DNA of 64,000 nucleotides from Neisseria weixii (GTDB lineage Bacteria; Pseudomonadota; Gammaproteobacteria; Burkholderiales; Neisseriaceae): NCBI RefSeq assembly GCF_002327085.1, contig NZ_CP023429.1, positions 1,612,001 to 1,676,000 of the forward strand, read 5' to 3'. Shown piece by piece: positions 28,919 to 39,948 of this stretch (position 1 is its first letter; each line of letters starts with the position of its first letter). The notes under the pieces were generated by a model. It saw only the letters and a program-made list of their open reading frames with translations, ran no database searches and was not told where the DNA came from. The position numbers and the translations under genes were made by a program.

Positions 28919-30700
28919 TTACGCCGCTTGGCGGTGATAATGTCTTAAGGCATGCTCTTTACGCCGACCGCTGCTGAAGGCTGACACACGCTTGAGATAA
29001 CCGATGACGCGTGTGCCGTAATCGATATCGTGCGAACCGCAGTTACTGCAGGCATGTAAGGTGCGCTTGTCGATGTGGCCGCATTCGTTGCAAATGGTGA
29101 TGCGCACATTGACGCAGAAATAGTTGCAGCCGGTTTGCGCGGCGATGTCGAGCAGCGAACGGTAACCGCTTTTCGGCAAGGCTTCGTCCAAATTCAAATG
29201 CAGCGCTGAGCCGCCGTCGAGCCAACCGGCCATTTCTTTGCCGTGCAGCAAGAATTTGTCCAGCGCGTTGATTTCTTCGTCCTCCACCACATAAAAATAC
29301 GAGTTGTAGCAATCCCGGCTTACTTGATAGCCGTCGGCTTTATCCCATTTGGCGTTTTTCACACCGAGGTTTTCCGCCGGCACGAATTCGGTGTTGAACT
29401 TCACGCCGTAATGTTTGGTGGCGGCCTGGTTGGCCTCGAAAATGGTTTTCAGACGGCCTTGCACAAACGCGACATATTCTTCGTTGTAACCGACTTTAAT
29501 GCCGTGAAATTCCGCCGCTTCAGCCATGCCGTTGATGCCGATGGTGAGAAACTGCTTGTCCAGCGTGATAAAACCTGCGTCGTACACCGGCAACATGCCG
29601 GCAGCTTGATACTCTTCCATCAATTTGCGGCAGGCGTATTGATATTGGTGGATTTTCGCCACTTCCGCCGCCAAATCGCGTCCGTCTTGTTCCAAGCGGT
29701 TCATATTGATGGTGATGACGTTAATCGAACCGGTCGCCACACCGCCCGCGCCCAAGGTGTAGGAGAAGGTGCGGTCTTCGATGGCGTTACGCAAACGGCA
29801 GCACGAAGCCAGTGAATCAGGATTGTCGGACAGATACACGAAAAACGAGTTGCCTTCAGCCAATTCCTGCGCCATTTCATCGGCAAACTGCATGTCTTTG
29901 CACTTACCTTCACCGGTGAGCATGGCGGCGGTGATGACCGGAAACGTCAACACGGCTTTGGTACGCTCTTGATTAAACCATTTCAGGAAAAAGTTTTGCA
30001 GCTTGGCCACACTGTGCCAATCGGGTTTGCTGAAATCAGGGAAGACAAAATCGCCGAACATGGCTTCAAAATAATATCGGTCATACACCGAAATATTCCA
30101 AAACACACTCTGATAACCGCGCGCGGCCGCCGGCTGGTTAATGCTGTACACCACCTGCTGCAGGTGATTGGCCACTTCATCGGCGTGGGTTTCCAAATAA
30201 TCCCCGCCAAAGTCGCGGCGGGCGAAATGGTCGAAATAAGTCAGAAATTCCACTGTCGCCACCGCCCCGGCAAATTGTGCGCTGATGGCAAACACCAGAT
30301 TCACGAAAGACCCGCAAAACGAAGCCAAGTGCTTGGGGGCTTTCGATTCGCCGCCGAGCCTGGTCAAACCGTCGAGCAAAAACGGATACAGCGTCACCGA
30401 TACGCAATATGGTTTCAAGCTGGTTTCGTCATGCACATAAATTTCGTGCGCCTCGATTTGACGGATGTATTCATCGGCTGCCCCCTGCCCGAACAATTCG
30501 GCAATCTTGCGCGACACCTGACTGCGGTTAATCTGCACGAAAAAATCTTTCATCAATTCCGCTTCCATCGTGGCGATGTTTTTCTGCGTAACATTAGCAT
30601 TGGCATCCATTTTCGAGCCGTCGGCCGCATTGGCCGCGTGAATATAGTCATGCATAAAATTAAGTTTGCCGTTTAACTGTTCGGGATGCAGCCGAATCAT
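28919..30700 (-). CDS. nrdD: Anaerobic ribonucleoside-triphosphate reductase
   Basis: NrdD makes deoxyribonucleotides without oxygen by a glycyl-radical mechanism. The 593-residue product contains a C-terminal zinc site with Cys pairs in CNECGHIDKRTLHACSNCG and the glycyl-radical motif RVIGYLKRVSAFS near the end. The catalytic Cys region DSLASCCRLRN lies near residue 305. It is followed 39 bp upstream, on the same strand, by nrdG, its activator, which is unusual: nrdG comes first in transcription order. Confidence 0.92.
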   Translation of the reverse strand: MIRLHPEQLNGKLNFMHDYIHAANAADGSKMDANANVTQKNIATMEAELMKDFFVQINRSQVSRKIAELFGQGAADEYIRQIEAHEIYVHDETSLKPYCVSVTLYPFLLDGLTRLGGESKAPKHLASFCGSFVNLVFAISAQFAGAVATVEFLTYFDHFARRDFGGDYLETHADEVANHLQQVVYSINQPAAARGYQSVFWNISVYDRYYFEAMFGDFVFPDFSKPDWHSVAKLQNFFLKWFNQERTKAVLTFPVITAAMLTGEGKCKDMQFADEMAQELAEGNSFFVYLSDNPDSLASCCRLRNAIEDRTFSYTLGAGGVATGSINVITINMNRLEQDGRDLAAEVAKIHQYQYACRKLMEEYQAAGMLPVYDAGFITLDKQFLTIGINGMAEAAEFHGIKVGYNEEYVAFVQGRLKTIFEANQAATKHYGVKFNTEFVPAENLGVKNAKWDKADGYQVSRDCYNSYFYVVEDEEINALDKFLLHGKEMAGWLDGGSALHLNLDEALPKSGYRSLLDIAAQTGCNYFCVNVRITICNECGHIDKRTLHACSNCGSHDIDYGTRVIGYLKRVSAFSSGRRKEHALRHYHRQAA

Positions 30701-30739
30701 GTTGTTCTCCTAGTAAGGTTGGTTAATAAGCAGCAGCGG

Positions 30740-31270
30740 TCAGGCCGTTTGAAAAAAATCAGGTTGTGCAGGTGTGATGGCGAACGTTTTTTGCGGATGG
30801 TCTTTGACAAACCAATGATTCAGCGTTTCGCCTGTGCGCAAATCCGTGAACCGTTGATTGGTCGTCGGGCTGTCGAGCCCGCCCAATTCCATTACCCATC
30901 GGCCGGTTTTCAAATAATCCAAATGCCCAATCAGGCCGTCTGAAACGGCTTCCCATTCCGCGCGCTCCAAACCGGTATACAGGCAGGTTTTCAATCCGGC
31001 GGATTGTGCAAGCTTCAAAAGCGGCAGCAATGCTTCAGGCTGCCATTCACCGCCCATAAACAGCACGCAGCTAATCAAGCCTTGATAGCGTTTCAGACGG
31101 CCTGCCAGATATTCGGCGGTTAGAGCCTTACCCAAACCTGCTTTCCAACTGTCGGCACTGTGACAGCCCGGGCAACGCAGCGGGCAACCGGCAATCAGAA
31201 ACGCCAATGAAGTTTCATTCGGCACTTCCTGCCAGACAATGTGTTCGGCAGTAAACGTGAGCGCTTGCAT
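30740..31270 (-). CDS. nrdG: Anaerobic ribonucleotide reductase activating protein
   Basis: NrdG is the radical-SAM enzyme that installs the glycyl radical on NrdD. The 176-residue product has the iron-sulfur motif CPLRCPGCHSADSW near residue 29 and the glycine stretch LFMGGEWQPEALLPLL. It lies directly upstream of nrdD and both genes are transcribed together. About 200 bp of very AT-rich sequence separate it from the permease gene beyond. I found no well-formed FNR site there. Confidence 0.9.
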   Translation of the reverse strand: MQALTFTAEHIVWQEVPNETSLAFLIAGCPLRCPGCHSADSWKAGLGKALTAEYLAGRLKRYQGLISCVLFMGGEWQPEALLPLLKLAQSAGLKTCLYTGLERAEWEAVSDGLIGHLDYLKTGRWVMELGGLDSPTTNQRFTDLRTGETLNHWFVKDHPQKTFAITPAQPDFFQTA

Positions 31271-31424
31271 ATCAAATGATTGGATACTATATTTTGTACA
31301 GATTAAATCATATTAATACTAAATATGGTATTTTTAAGTTTAAATCTGATTTCTGTTTAACATAGAAAAATTTTATAAATATGATTTATCCTAACTAATT
31401 AATATAAAAATTAATATAAAAAAG

Positions 31425-31455
31425 AGCCGTCTGAAACTATGGTTTCAGACGGCCT
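31425..31455 (-). terminator. Inverted uptake-sequence pair after the permease gene
   Basis: AGCCGTCTGAAACTATGGTTTCAGACGGC forms a hairpin followed by short A/T runs on both sides. Confidence 0.8.
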
Positions 31456-31471
31456 TTGATCCGCTTTCAGA

Positions 31472-32869
31472 TTAATGTTCCAAACTGTCGGTATTCACAT
31501 GAACCGTGACTTCGGTTTTATCTTCCGGCAGCACCAAGTTCAAAATTACCGCCATGATACCGCCAGCGGAAATCGAGTTTTGAAACAACACCGGCAGGGT
31601 TTTAAACACTTCGGGCTCAAACGCGACGCCCAAACCGATGCCCACCGAAGTAGCCGCAATCACTGCTTCGCGACGCCGGATGCCGTTGCTCACCAAAATA
31701 CGCACACCGGCAATCGCAATCAGACCAAACATCAACACCATCGCACCGCCCAATACCGGACTCGGAATCGTAGTAAACGCGCGGCCAATCACGGGAAACA
31801 ATCCCAGCAAAATCAAAATCGCGGCAATATATTTCCCGACATGGCGCGAAGCTACGCCGGTCATTTGAATCACACCGTTATTTTGCGCAAACGTGGTCAG
31901 CGGCAACGAACCCAATGCGGTTGCAATCACTGACACCAAACCATCGGCCAACACACCGCCGCGCAGGCGCTCGGTGTATTCAGGGCCTTCAATCGGTTTG
32001 TCTGACACCATCGCCGTGGCCGTCAAATCGCCCACTGCCTCAAACACGCTCAACAAATAAATCGCACCGGCCACGATAAAAGCGTGCCAATCGAAAGCAA
32101 AACCATATTTGAACGGCACCGGAATGGTAATCAGCGGCAGGTTTTGCAATGCCGAAAAGTCCACCTTGCCCAAAAACAGCGCCACGATATAACCCACAAT
32201 CAAACCCACGGCAATGCCGCTCATGCGCAACAGCGGGTTTTTCATACAATTGAACAGCAACACGATAAACAACACCAGCGATGCCAAGCCTAGATTTTCC
32301 ATCGATCCGAATGTTCCGTCAGCCTTCGCACCGAAGCCGCCGCCGAAATCGGTAATGCCGACGTGAATCAGGCTCAAGCCAATCAACATCACCACCACGC
32401 CGCTTACCGTCGGCGTAATCACTTTCTTCAGATAAGGCAGCAACCACGCGGAAAAACACACCAAAAACGCACCGACAAACGACACACCCAACAGCGTCGA
32501 AATCATTGCGTTTTCATCCATGCCACCTTCTTTCATACCCGTGCCTAAAGCAATCATGACGGTCACAAACGAAAAGTTTACCGACTGGATCGACAACATG
32601 CCCGAGCCAACCGGCCCGAAGCGGTTCACCTGTAAATAAGTGCCGATGCCGGAAGCCACCATCGCCATCGACACCAAATAAGCGGTCATTTCCACCGGCA
32701 GATTCAACGCACCGCCAACAATCAGCGCAGGCGTAATCATCGGCACAAAAATCGCCAATAAGTGCGTAATGGCACTCAAAAGCCCATTCATAAAAGGCGG
32801 TTTGTCTTCCAAACCATACACCAAATCAGGCGATTGAGCCTGCTTGTCCGTGTTGTGCACCATACCCAT
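31472..32869 (-). CDS. Xanthine/uracil permease of the NCS2 family
   Basis: This is an inner-membrane nucleobase-proton symporter with 465 residues and about 12-14 membrane segments. NCS2 signatures are GSGMLSIQSVNFSFVTVMIA, FEAVGDLTATAMVSDKPIEG and the family motif FAQNNGVIQMTGVASRHVGK. The QNNGVIQ-TGVASR form is typical of xanthine rather than uracil transporters, so a XanP/XanQ-like role is likely but not proved. A perfect GntR-type palindrome lies 44 bp upstream. Confidence 0.88.
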   Translation of the reverse strand: MGMVHNTDKQAQSPDLVYGLEDKPPFMNGLLSAITHLLAIFVPMITPALIVGGALNLPVEMTAYLVSMAMVASGIGTYLQVNRFGPVGSGMLSIQSVNFSFVTVMIALGTGMKEGGMDENAMISTLLGVSFVGAFLVCFSAWLLPYLKKVITPTVSGVVVMLIGLSLIHVGITDFGGGFGAKADGTFGSMENLGLASLVLFIVLLFNCMKNPLLRMSGIAVGLIVGYIVALFLGKVDFSALQNLPLITIPVPFKYGFAFDWHAFIVAGAIYLLSVFEAVGDLTATAMVSDKPIEGPEYTERLRGGVLADGLVSVIATALGSLPLTTFAQNNGVIQMTGVASRHVGKYIAAILILLGLFPVIGRAFTTIPSPVLGGAMVLMFGLIAIAGVRILVSNGIRRREAVIAATSVGIGLGVAFEPEVFKTLPVLFQNSISAGGIMAVILNLVLPEDKTEVTVHVNTDSLEH

Positions 32870-33360
32870 CCTTTAAGGTTAGTAATAAACAGATAAATTT
32901 TGTAAGGGCAAAATTGTATACAATCTTAATCATTTGGGCAATTTTTCAGACGGCCTGCAAAGCGTAACCGCATGTAGTCACAACACTGGCTAAATAACTG
33001 GCTCCATTTGATTTATGATATATCAATATTGTGCAATTAATTGTTTAAGAGAATATCGGTGTTTCCGGCCATCACGAAACAGACTGACCTATATATAGGA
33101 TAAGGAACACAAGCCGAGACCCTGTTAGTTTCAGACGGCCCCAATGCGTTTTGAAGATTTAACACTTTTTAGCCTTGACATGAAAAAGGTCAAACACAAT
33201 AAGCAATTATCTGTTTTTAATAAACTTATTCCCTAAAACACCCCTAACACTCCAATCAACCACACGACCGTCTGTTTAAGCAGTGTTTCACACCAACAAC
33301 AAAGTAAGCTACAATCGCCGACATAACCGACCTCATCATTATCGAAATAAAGGTTTCATT
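32870..33360. promoter_or_regulatory. Divergent permease/dapA region with a GntR-type palindrome
   Basis: At 32913-32924 lies ATTGTATACAAT, a perfect 12-bp palindrome of the TTGTATACAA type bound by many FadR/GntR regulators, close to the permease start. Uptake sequences lie near 32945 and 33131 (the second with an altered end). The remainder is AT-rich with no gene. AAAGG precedes the dapA ATG. Confidence 0.5.
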
Positions 33361-34235
33361 ATGCTAAAAGGTAGCTTGGTTGCCCTGATTACCCCGATGA
33401 ATCAAGACGGCAGCATTAATTTCGAACACCTGAAAAGCCTGATTGACTGGCACATCGACAACGGCACCGACGGCATCGTCGCAGTCGGCACCACCGGCGA
33501 GAGCGCAACTTTAGATGTTGCCGAACATTTGGCTGTGATTGAAACCACGGTCAAACACGTCAACAAGCGCGTGCCTGTGATTGCCGGCACCGGCGCCAAC
33601 AACACCGTCGAAGCCATCGCTTTGTCGAAAGCCGCAGAAAAAGTCGGCGCCGATTACAGCTTGTCTGTGGTTCCTTATTACAACAAACCTTCGCAAGAAG
33701 GCATCTACCAACATTTCAAAGCGATTGCCGAAGCCACCTCTATTCCGATGATTGTGTACAACGTACCGGGCCGTACCGTGGTGAGCATGAACAACGAAAC
33801 CATTCTGCGTTTGGCCGAAATACCGAATATTGTCGGCGTGAAAGAAGCCAGCGGCGACATCGGCCGTGATATCGAGCTGATTAACAACGCCCCGGAAGGC
33901 TTCACCGTATTGTCGGGCGACGACCCGACCGGCATGGCCTTTATGCTTTCAGGTGGCCACGGGTGATTACCGTCGCAGCTAACGTTGCACCGAAACTATT
34001 TGCCGATATGTGCCGCGCCTCATTGGCCGGCGACATTGCGGCGGCACGTCAACTCAATAACCAACTGATTCCAATCTACAACACCATGTTCTGCGAACCC
34101 AGCCCTGCCGCCCCGAAATGGGCCGCCGCAGCATTGGGCAAATGCGAAGCGCATGTGCGCCTGCCTTTGGTCGCCCTGACCGAAGACGGCCAAGCCAAAG
34201 TACGCCGCGCATTGGAAGCAGCCAAACTGATTTAA
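33361..34235 (+). pseudogene. dapA: 4-hydroxy-tetrahydrodipicolinate synthase DapA, one-base frameshift
   Basis: DapA makes the first branch intermediate of lysine and diaminopimelate synthesis. The start [20 protein letters not shown] is standard. The Tyr of the catalytic triad is in YNVPGRTVV and the Schiff-base lysine in [10 protein letters not shown]. The frame ends early at FMLSGGHG. One extra G in the G3 run at 33961-33963 gives [20 protein letters not shown] and continues to 34235, for 291 residues. DapA is needed for peptidoglycan, so a true knockout is unlikely; a sequence error is the simplest reading. Confidence 0.92.
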
Positions 34236-34253
34236 CCTCAACAGGAAACCGAG

Positions 34254-35396
34254 ATGACTTACCTCAAACCGATAGCCGTGGCTATCGCCCTGATTAGCCT
34301 GACCGCCTGCTCTAGCGGCAAAAAAGAACAACCTAAGCTGGATTACCAAAGCCAAACACGTAAAATCGTGAACTTGGAAGTACCGCCTGATTTGACCAAT
34401 CCGGATCAAGGCAATTTGTACAACCTGCCTGCGGGCAATGGTGCCGTGCGCGCGACCGAGCTCGACAACCGTCGTAACCGCACTCAAGCTACACAGCAAC
34501 CGGCCAACCAAGCCGTGTTGCAATCGGTAAAAGGAGTAAGCTTAGAGCGCGACGGCAGACAACGCTGGGTAGTAGTTGACGGCAAACAGCCTGCTGAATT
34601 GTGGCCGTTACTGAAAGCTTTCTGGCAAGAAAACGGTTTCGACATCAAATCTGAAGAACCGGCTATCGGCCAAATGGAAACCGAATGGGCGGAAAACCGC
34701 GCCAAAATCCCGCAAGATACCTTGCGACGCTTGTTTGAAAAAGTCGGCTTAGGGGGTGTTTACTCAACCAGCGAGCGCGATAAATTCATCATCCGTGTTG
34801 AAAAAGGCAAAAACGGCACTACCGATGTCTTCTTCGCCCACAAAGGTATGGAAGAAGTGTATGGTGACAAAAACAAAGACACCACCATGTGGCAGCCTCG
34901 CCCGAACGATCCCAACTTAGAAGCCGCCTTCTTGGCACGCTTCATGCAATATCTGGGCATGGACGAAAAACAGGCTGAAAACGCCTTGGGTCAAAGCGTT
35001 GCGCCTTCCGCCAATACCGGTGACTTGGCCAAAGTAGAAGGCCAAACCGTGCTGGTCAGCGGCGACTACGAACGCAACTGGCGCCGTACTGCGCTGGCAC
35101 TGGATCGCATCGGCCTGACCGTATTGGGTCAAAACGCTGAGCGTCACGCTTTCTTGGTACAACAAGCGCCGACCGAAAGCGAGGCTGTGAATAACCAAAA
35201 ACCGGGGATGTTCAGCCGCTGGTTTGGCAAAGGCAAAAAAACCGAAACCCAACAAGTGCAACGACCTGAACTGATTGTTTACATTGAACCGGTTAACAAC
35301 GGTGCACGCATCAGCCTGCTGAATAAAGACGGCAGCAGCTACAAAGGCAGCGACGCTTCCACTCTGATTGGTCGCCTGCATTCGGAATTGCGTTAA
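34254..35396 (+). CDS. bamC: Outer membrane assembly lipoprotein BamC
   Basis: BamC (NlpB) is a lipoprotein of the BAM complex, which inserts outer-membrane beta-barrel proteins. The 380-residue product has a lipoprotein signal, KPIAVAIALISLTACSSGKK. The unstructured N-terminal segment DYQSQTRKIVNLEVPPDLTN is the BamD-binding part. Two helix-grip domains follow (RQRWVVVDGKQPAELWPLLK, and ERNWRRTALALDRIGLTVLG). It follows dapA by 18 nt with GGAAA as ribosome site, the conserved order. Confidence 0.92.
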   Translation: MTYLKPIAVAIALISLTACSSGKKEQPKLDYQSQTRKIVNLEVPPDLTNPDQGNLYNLPAGNGAVRATELDNRRNRTQATQQPANQAVLQSVKGVSLERDGRQRWVVVDGKQPAELWPLLKAFWQENGFDIKSEEPAIGQMETEWAENRAKIPQDTLRRLFEKVGLGGVYSTSERDKFIIRVEKGKNGTTDVFFAHKGMEEVYGDKNKDTTMWQPRPNDPNLEAAFLARFMQYLGMDEKQAENALGQSVAPSANTGDLAKVEGQTVLVSGDYERNWRRTALALDRIGLTVLGQNAERHAFLVQQAPTESEAVNNQKPGMFSRWFGKGKKTETQQVQRPELIVYIEPVNNGARISLLNKDGSSYKGSDASTLIGRLHSELR

Positions 35397-35419
35397 TCCG
35401 GCAATCCAAACACATCAAA

Positions 35420-35456
35420 CCACTTTTGACTTTGACGTTCAAAAGCGGTTTTTTAT
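35420..35456 (+). terminator. Terminator after bamC
   Basis: CCACTTTTGA and TTCAAAAGCGG form a stem followed by TTTTTT. A degenerate uptake-sequence pair (one arm GCCGGCTGAA) follows at 35464-35497. Confidence 0.8.
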
Positions 35457-35508
35457 ATGGGTAAGGCCGGCTGAAAAATAATAGTTTCAGACGGCCTTCT
35501 CTATCCGC

Positions 35509-35617
35509 TATAGCGGATTAACTTAACTTTCGCTACGGCGTTACTGCGTCTTGCCGTACTACTTGTACTGTCTTCGGCTTGCTGCCTTGTATCGAAAATT
35601 GATGAAATACCGCTATA
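35509..35617. repeat. Correia-like repeat element, copy 2 (109 bp)
   Basis: The element starts TATAGCGGATTAACTTAACT and ends ACCGCTATA. Its interior matches copy 1 at 13484-13590 almost base for base (TTTCGCTACGGCGTT, CTTGCCGTACTACTTGTACT). It sits about 40 bp before a small membrane-protein gene and may influence its transcription. Confidence 0.88.
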
Positions 35618-35657
35618 TAATACGGCATTTCATTCTGCAGCAAAAGCAAACCGGCTC

Positions 35658-35903
35658 ATGAACCAACGCAAAACCTACCTACTCTGCATCGTCTTTTTTA
35701 CCCTGCTTTTTATGGCCTTGGTGCTGCTGGGCAGCTATCTGCTTTCCATCGGCAGCAAACAGTTTGCCGTGACCGCATTCTTATTCGCATTTGCCGCCAT
35801 CTTCGGCCAAATCGCCAGCTTGGCACTTTATCTGCGTTTAAAAGCCAAGATGCAATATATGCAGATGCAGGCACAAGACAATCAAGGAACACCCCATGTT
35901 TGA
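35658..35903 (+). CDS. Small membrane protein upstream of rdgB, function unknown
   Basis: The 81-residue product has two strong membrane segments, LLCIVFFTLLFMALVLLGSY (residues 8-27) and FAVTAFLFAFAAIFGQIASL (36-55), then a basic, Met- and Gln-rich tail. It overlaps the rdgB start by 8 nt, so the two are coupled. I do not recognise a characterised family. Confidence 0.75.
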   Translation: MNQRKTYLLCIVFFTLLFMALVLLGSYLLSIGSKQFAVTAFLFAFAAIFGQIASLALYLRLKAKMQYMQMQAQDNQGTPHV

Positions 35904-36492
35904 CAAAATCGTTTTGGCCAGCGGCAACGTCGGCAAACTCAAAGAATTTTCCCGCCTGTTTGCCGAACAAAATATCGATATCCTGCCACAATCGCAATTC
36001 AATACGCCCGAATGCCCGGAGCCATATTCTACCTTCGTTGAAAACGCGCTGGCCAAAGCCCGCCATGCCGCCAAGCATAGCGGTTTGCCTGCTTTGGCCG
36101 ACGACAGTGGCATTTGCGCCAATGCTTTAGGTGGCGCACCGGGTGTGTTGTCTGCCCGCTATGCCGGATCAGACCCCAAATCGGACACCGCCAACAACGC
36201 CAAACTTTCCGCCGACTTAGCCGATCAAGCCGACCAAAGCTGCTATTACGTCTGCGTATTGGTCTTGGTACGCCACGAGCATGATCCGCAGCCGATTATC
36301 GCCGAAGGCATTTGGCGCGGCCAATGGCAGCAACAAGCCGCCGGCAGCAACGGTTTCGGCTACGACCCGCATTTTTTTCTGCCCGAACACGGCTGCACTG
36401 CCGCCGAACTCGCACCTGAAGTCAAAAACGCCGTCAGCCACCGCGGACAGGCTTTGCAGGAATTGCTCGACAAAATCCACGCCGAGATGTGA
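35896..36492 (+). CDS. rdgB: XTP/dITP pyrophosphatase (RdgB/HAM1 family)
   Basis: The enzyme clears non-canonical purine nucleotides from the pool. The 198-residue product has the nucleotide-binding start KIVLASGNVGKLKEFSRLF, ALADDSGICANALGGAPGVL and the C-terminal NGFGYDPHFFLPEHGCTAAE. AAGGAA lies 9 nt before the ATG, within the preceding gene. The gene is intact. Confidence 0.95.
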   Translation: MFDKIVLASGNVGKLKEFSRLFAEQNIDILPQSQFNTPECPEPYSTFVENALAKARHAAKHSGLPALADDSGICANALGGAPGVLSARYAGSDPKSDTANNAKLSADLADQADQSCYYVCVLVLVRHEHDPQPIIAEGIWRGQWQQQAAGSNGFGYDPHFFLPEHGCTAAELAPEVKNAVSHRGQALQELLDKIHAEM

Positions 36493-36503
36493 ATCGCTAA
36501 AAA

Positions 36504-36529
36504 AGCCGTCTGAACGTTTCAGACGGCCT
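36504..36529 (+). terminator. Inverted uptake-sequence pair after rdgB
   Basis: AGCCGTCTGAA, 2 nt, TTCAGACGGCC. Confidence 0.8.
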
Positions 36530-36569
36530 ACAAACCTTTCTCTCTGAAGTCTTATCAAACAAAGGAATA

Positions 36570-38184
<1,615 letters not shown>

Positions 38185-38188
38185 TCAT

Positions 38189-38230
38189 ATCAATATGCCG
38201 TCTGAAATCACTTTCAGACGGCATATTGAT
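38189..38230 (+). terminator. AT-dialect uptake-sequence inverted pair after the transferase
   Basis: ATCAATATGCCGTCTGAAA and its reverse complement flank a 5-nt loop. Unlike most pairs here it uses ATGCCGTCTGAA, the form typical of the N. meningitidis group. Confidence 0.85.
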
Positions 38231-38403
38231 AAATAATCAAAGTATTTTAAATGTACGATTAACAAGTTTCCTAACTAAAAATATCGCAGCTGTTATAATT
38301 CAAAAATTCTCCATCAGGCAGCCTGAAACTTTTTCATCCTAACGCTTAAGCCAAATCCATTTTGAAATAACTGTTTTCAGACAGCCTTACCCACACCCAA
38401 ACC
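38231..38403. promoter_or_regulatory. Gap before hemW with variant uptake sequences
   Basis: This short AT-rich gap holds TATAAT near 38294 and two variant uptake sequences: AGGCAGCCTGAA at 38316-38327, the form known from Kingella/Eikenella, and TTCAGACAGCCT at 38376-38387. No gene is seen. Confidence 0.6.
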
Positions 38404-39623
38404 ATGACCCCGATTACCCTTCCCCACGCCACACCGCTCACCGCCCTGCCGCCTTTGTCGCTTTATATCCACATTCCGTGGTGCATCAAAAAATGCCCGT
38501 ATTGCGATTTCAATTCACACAATATTTCGCGTTATCAACCGCTTGCCACCATCACACCCACTCAAACTGCCCCAAGCGGTTTGCCCGAAGATGCTTACGT
38601 TGATGCCTTGCTGGCCGACTTGCAAACCGAATTGCCCAATATTTGGGGCGGCCGGTCGAAACCATTTTCTTCGGCGGCGGCACACCGAGCCTGTTCAGCG
38701 CACAAGCCATCGACAGGCTGCTCAGCGGCGTACGCGCTCTGGTACGCTTGCAGCCCAATGCCGAAATTACGCTCGAAGCCAATCCCGGCACGTTTGAAAT
38801 CGAAAAATTTCAAGGCTTTAAAGAAGCCGGCATTACGCGTCTTTCTATTGGTGTGCAAAGCTTCAATGACGACATGTTAAACTGCTTGGGGCGCATACAC
38901 AACAGCCGCGAAGCCTTAGCTGCCATCGATACTGCCCTGAATTTATTTGAAAAAGTCAATATCGACTTGATGTATGCCCTGCCAAACCAAACCGTTCAGA
39001 CGGCCTTATACGATGTCCGCACCGCCATCACCACCGGCGCAGGCCACATCAGCGCGTATCATCTCACCATGGAGCCGAACACCGCTTTCGGCCATACACC
39101 GCCGCCGGGTTTGCCGAGCGATGAAAACGCTTTAGACATCGAAGACGCCGTGCATGCCGAGTTGCAAGAAGCCGGTTTTCTCCACTACGAAACTTCCGCT
39201 TTCGCCCGCGCCGGTATGCAGTGCCGCCATAATCTCAATTATTGGCAGTTCGGCGACTACATCGGCATCGGTGCAGGCGCACACGGCAAAATTTCCTACG
39301 CCGACCGCATCAAGCGTACCACTCGTCGTCGTCATCCCAATGATTACCTTGCCGCCATGCAAAGCGAACCGGCCGGCGGCATCGAGCGCCAAACCATCCG
39401 GCGCGATGATTTGGCGTTTGAATTCATGATGAACACCCTGCGCCTGACCGACGGCGTGCCTGCCGCCATGCTGCAACAGCGCACCGGTATTTCAACTGCC
39501 CAAATCATGCCGCAAATCGAAACCGCGCGCCGCAAAGGTTTGCTGGAGTCTGACCCGACCGTGTTTAAACCGACTGCACAAGGCCGCCTGCTTTTAAACG
39601 ATTTATTGCAATGTTTTTTATAA
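38404..39623 (+). pseudogene. hemW: Radical SAM heme chaperone HemW, one-base frameshift
   Basis: HemW (formerly called HemN-like) is a radical-SAM-fold protein that handles heme for respiratory enzymes. The start has YIHIPWCIKKCPYCDFNSHN with the Cys triad. The first frame fails after LPNIWG. The second has VETIFFGGGTPSLFSAQAID, RLSIGVQSFNDDMLNCLGR, NIDLMYALPNQT and NLNYWQFGDYIGIGAGAHGK. One extra G in the G4 run at 38645-38648 joins them (NIWGRPVETIFF) into about 406 residues. Only this one lesion is present. Confidence 0.9.
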
Positions 39624-39660
39624 ATGATTGATAAAACAGAATGAAAGCTGGAACATTTGC

Positions 39661-39790
39661 AAACCCCAGATTTGAGTGCCGTTCAGAGTCAGAGCGGCAC
39701 AGAAAGCGCGGACACATCATCAAGACAGGCAAGCTTTCGAGCAGCGCATAACGAATAGATGCGCCAAAGATAGGGATTTTGCAAAGATTT
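39661..39790 (+). repeat. Roughly 130-bp interspersed repeat, copy 1
   Basis: This non-coding unit contains GATTTGAGTGCCGTTCAGAG, GGCAAGCTTTCGAGCAGCGC and GATAGGGATTTTGCAAAG. Two more copies in the same orientation lie at 40422-40568 and 47441-47580. It begins and ends near TTTGCAAA. Confidence 0.75.
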
Positions 39791-39948
39791 CAGGCCGTCT
39801 GAAATTCATCCTCAAACTTTTTCAGACGGCCTTGATTGAAAACATACCGCCTGAAACGCACTCAACCCTGCCGCCCAACTTCCTAAGCCACGCAAAATTT
39901 TGTATCATAACGGCCTATTCCAACTGCTTTTTTTTCAGGAGAAACATC

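Noticed and set aside
31261-31290. Possible FNR site upstream of nrdG (ATCAAATGATTGGAT)
   Set aside because: The half-sites are in the wrong order for TTGAT-N4-ATCAA and carry mismatches. Anaerobic control of nrdDG is likely from biology but not shown here.
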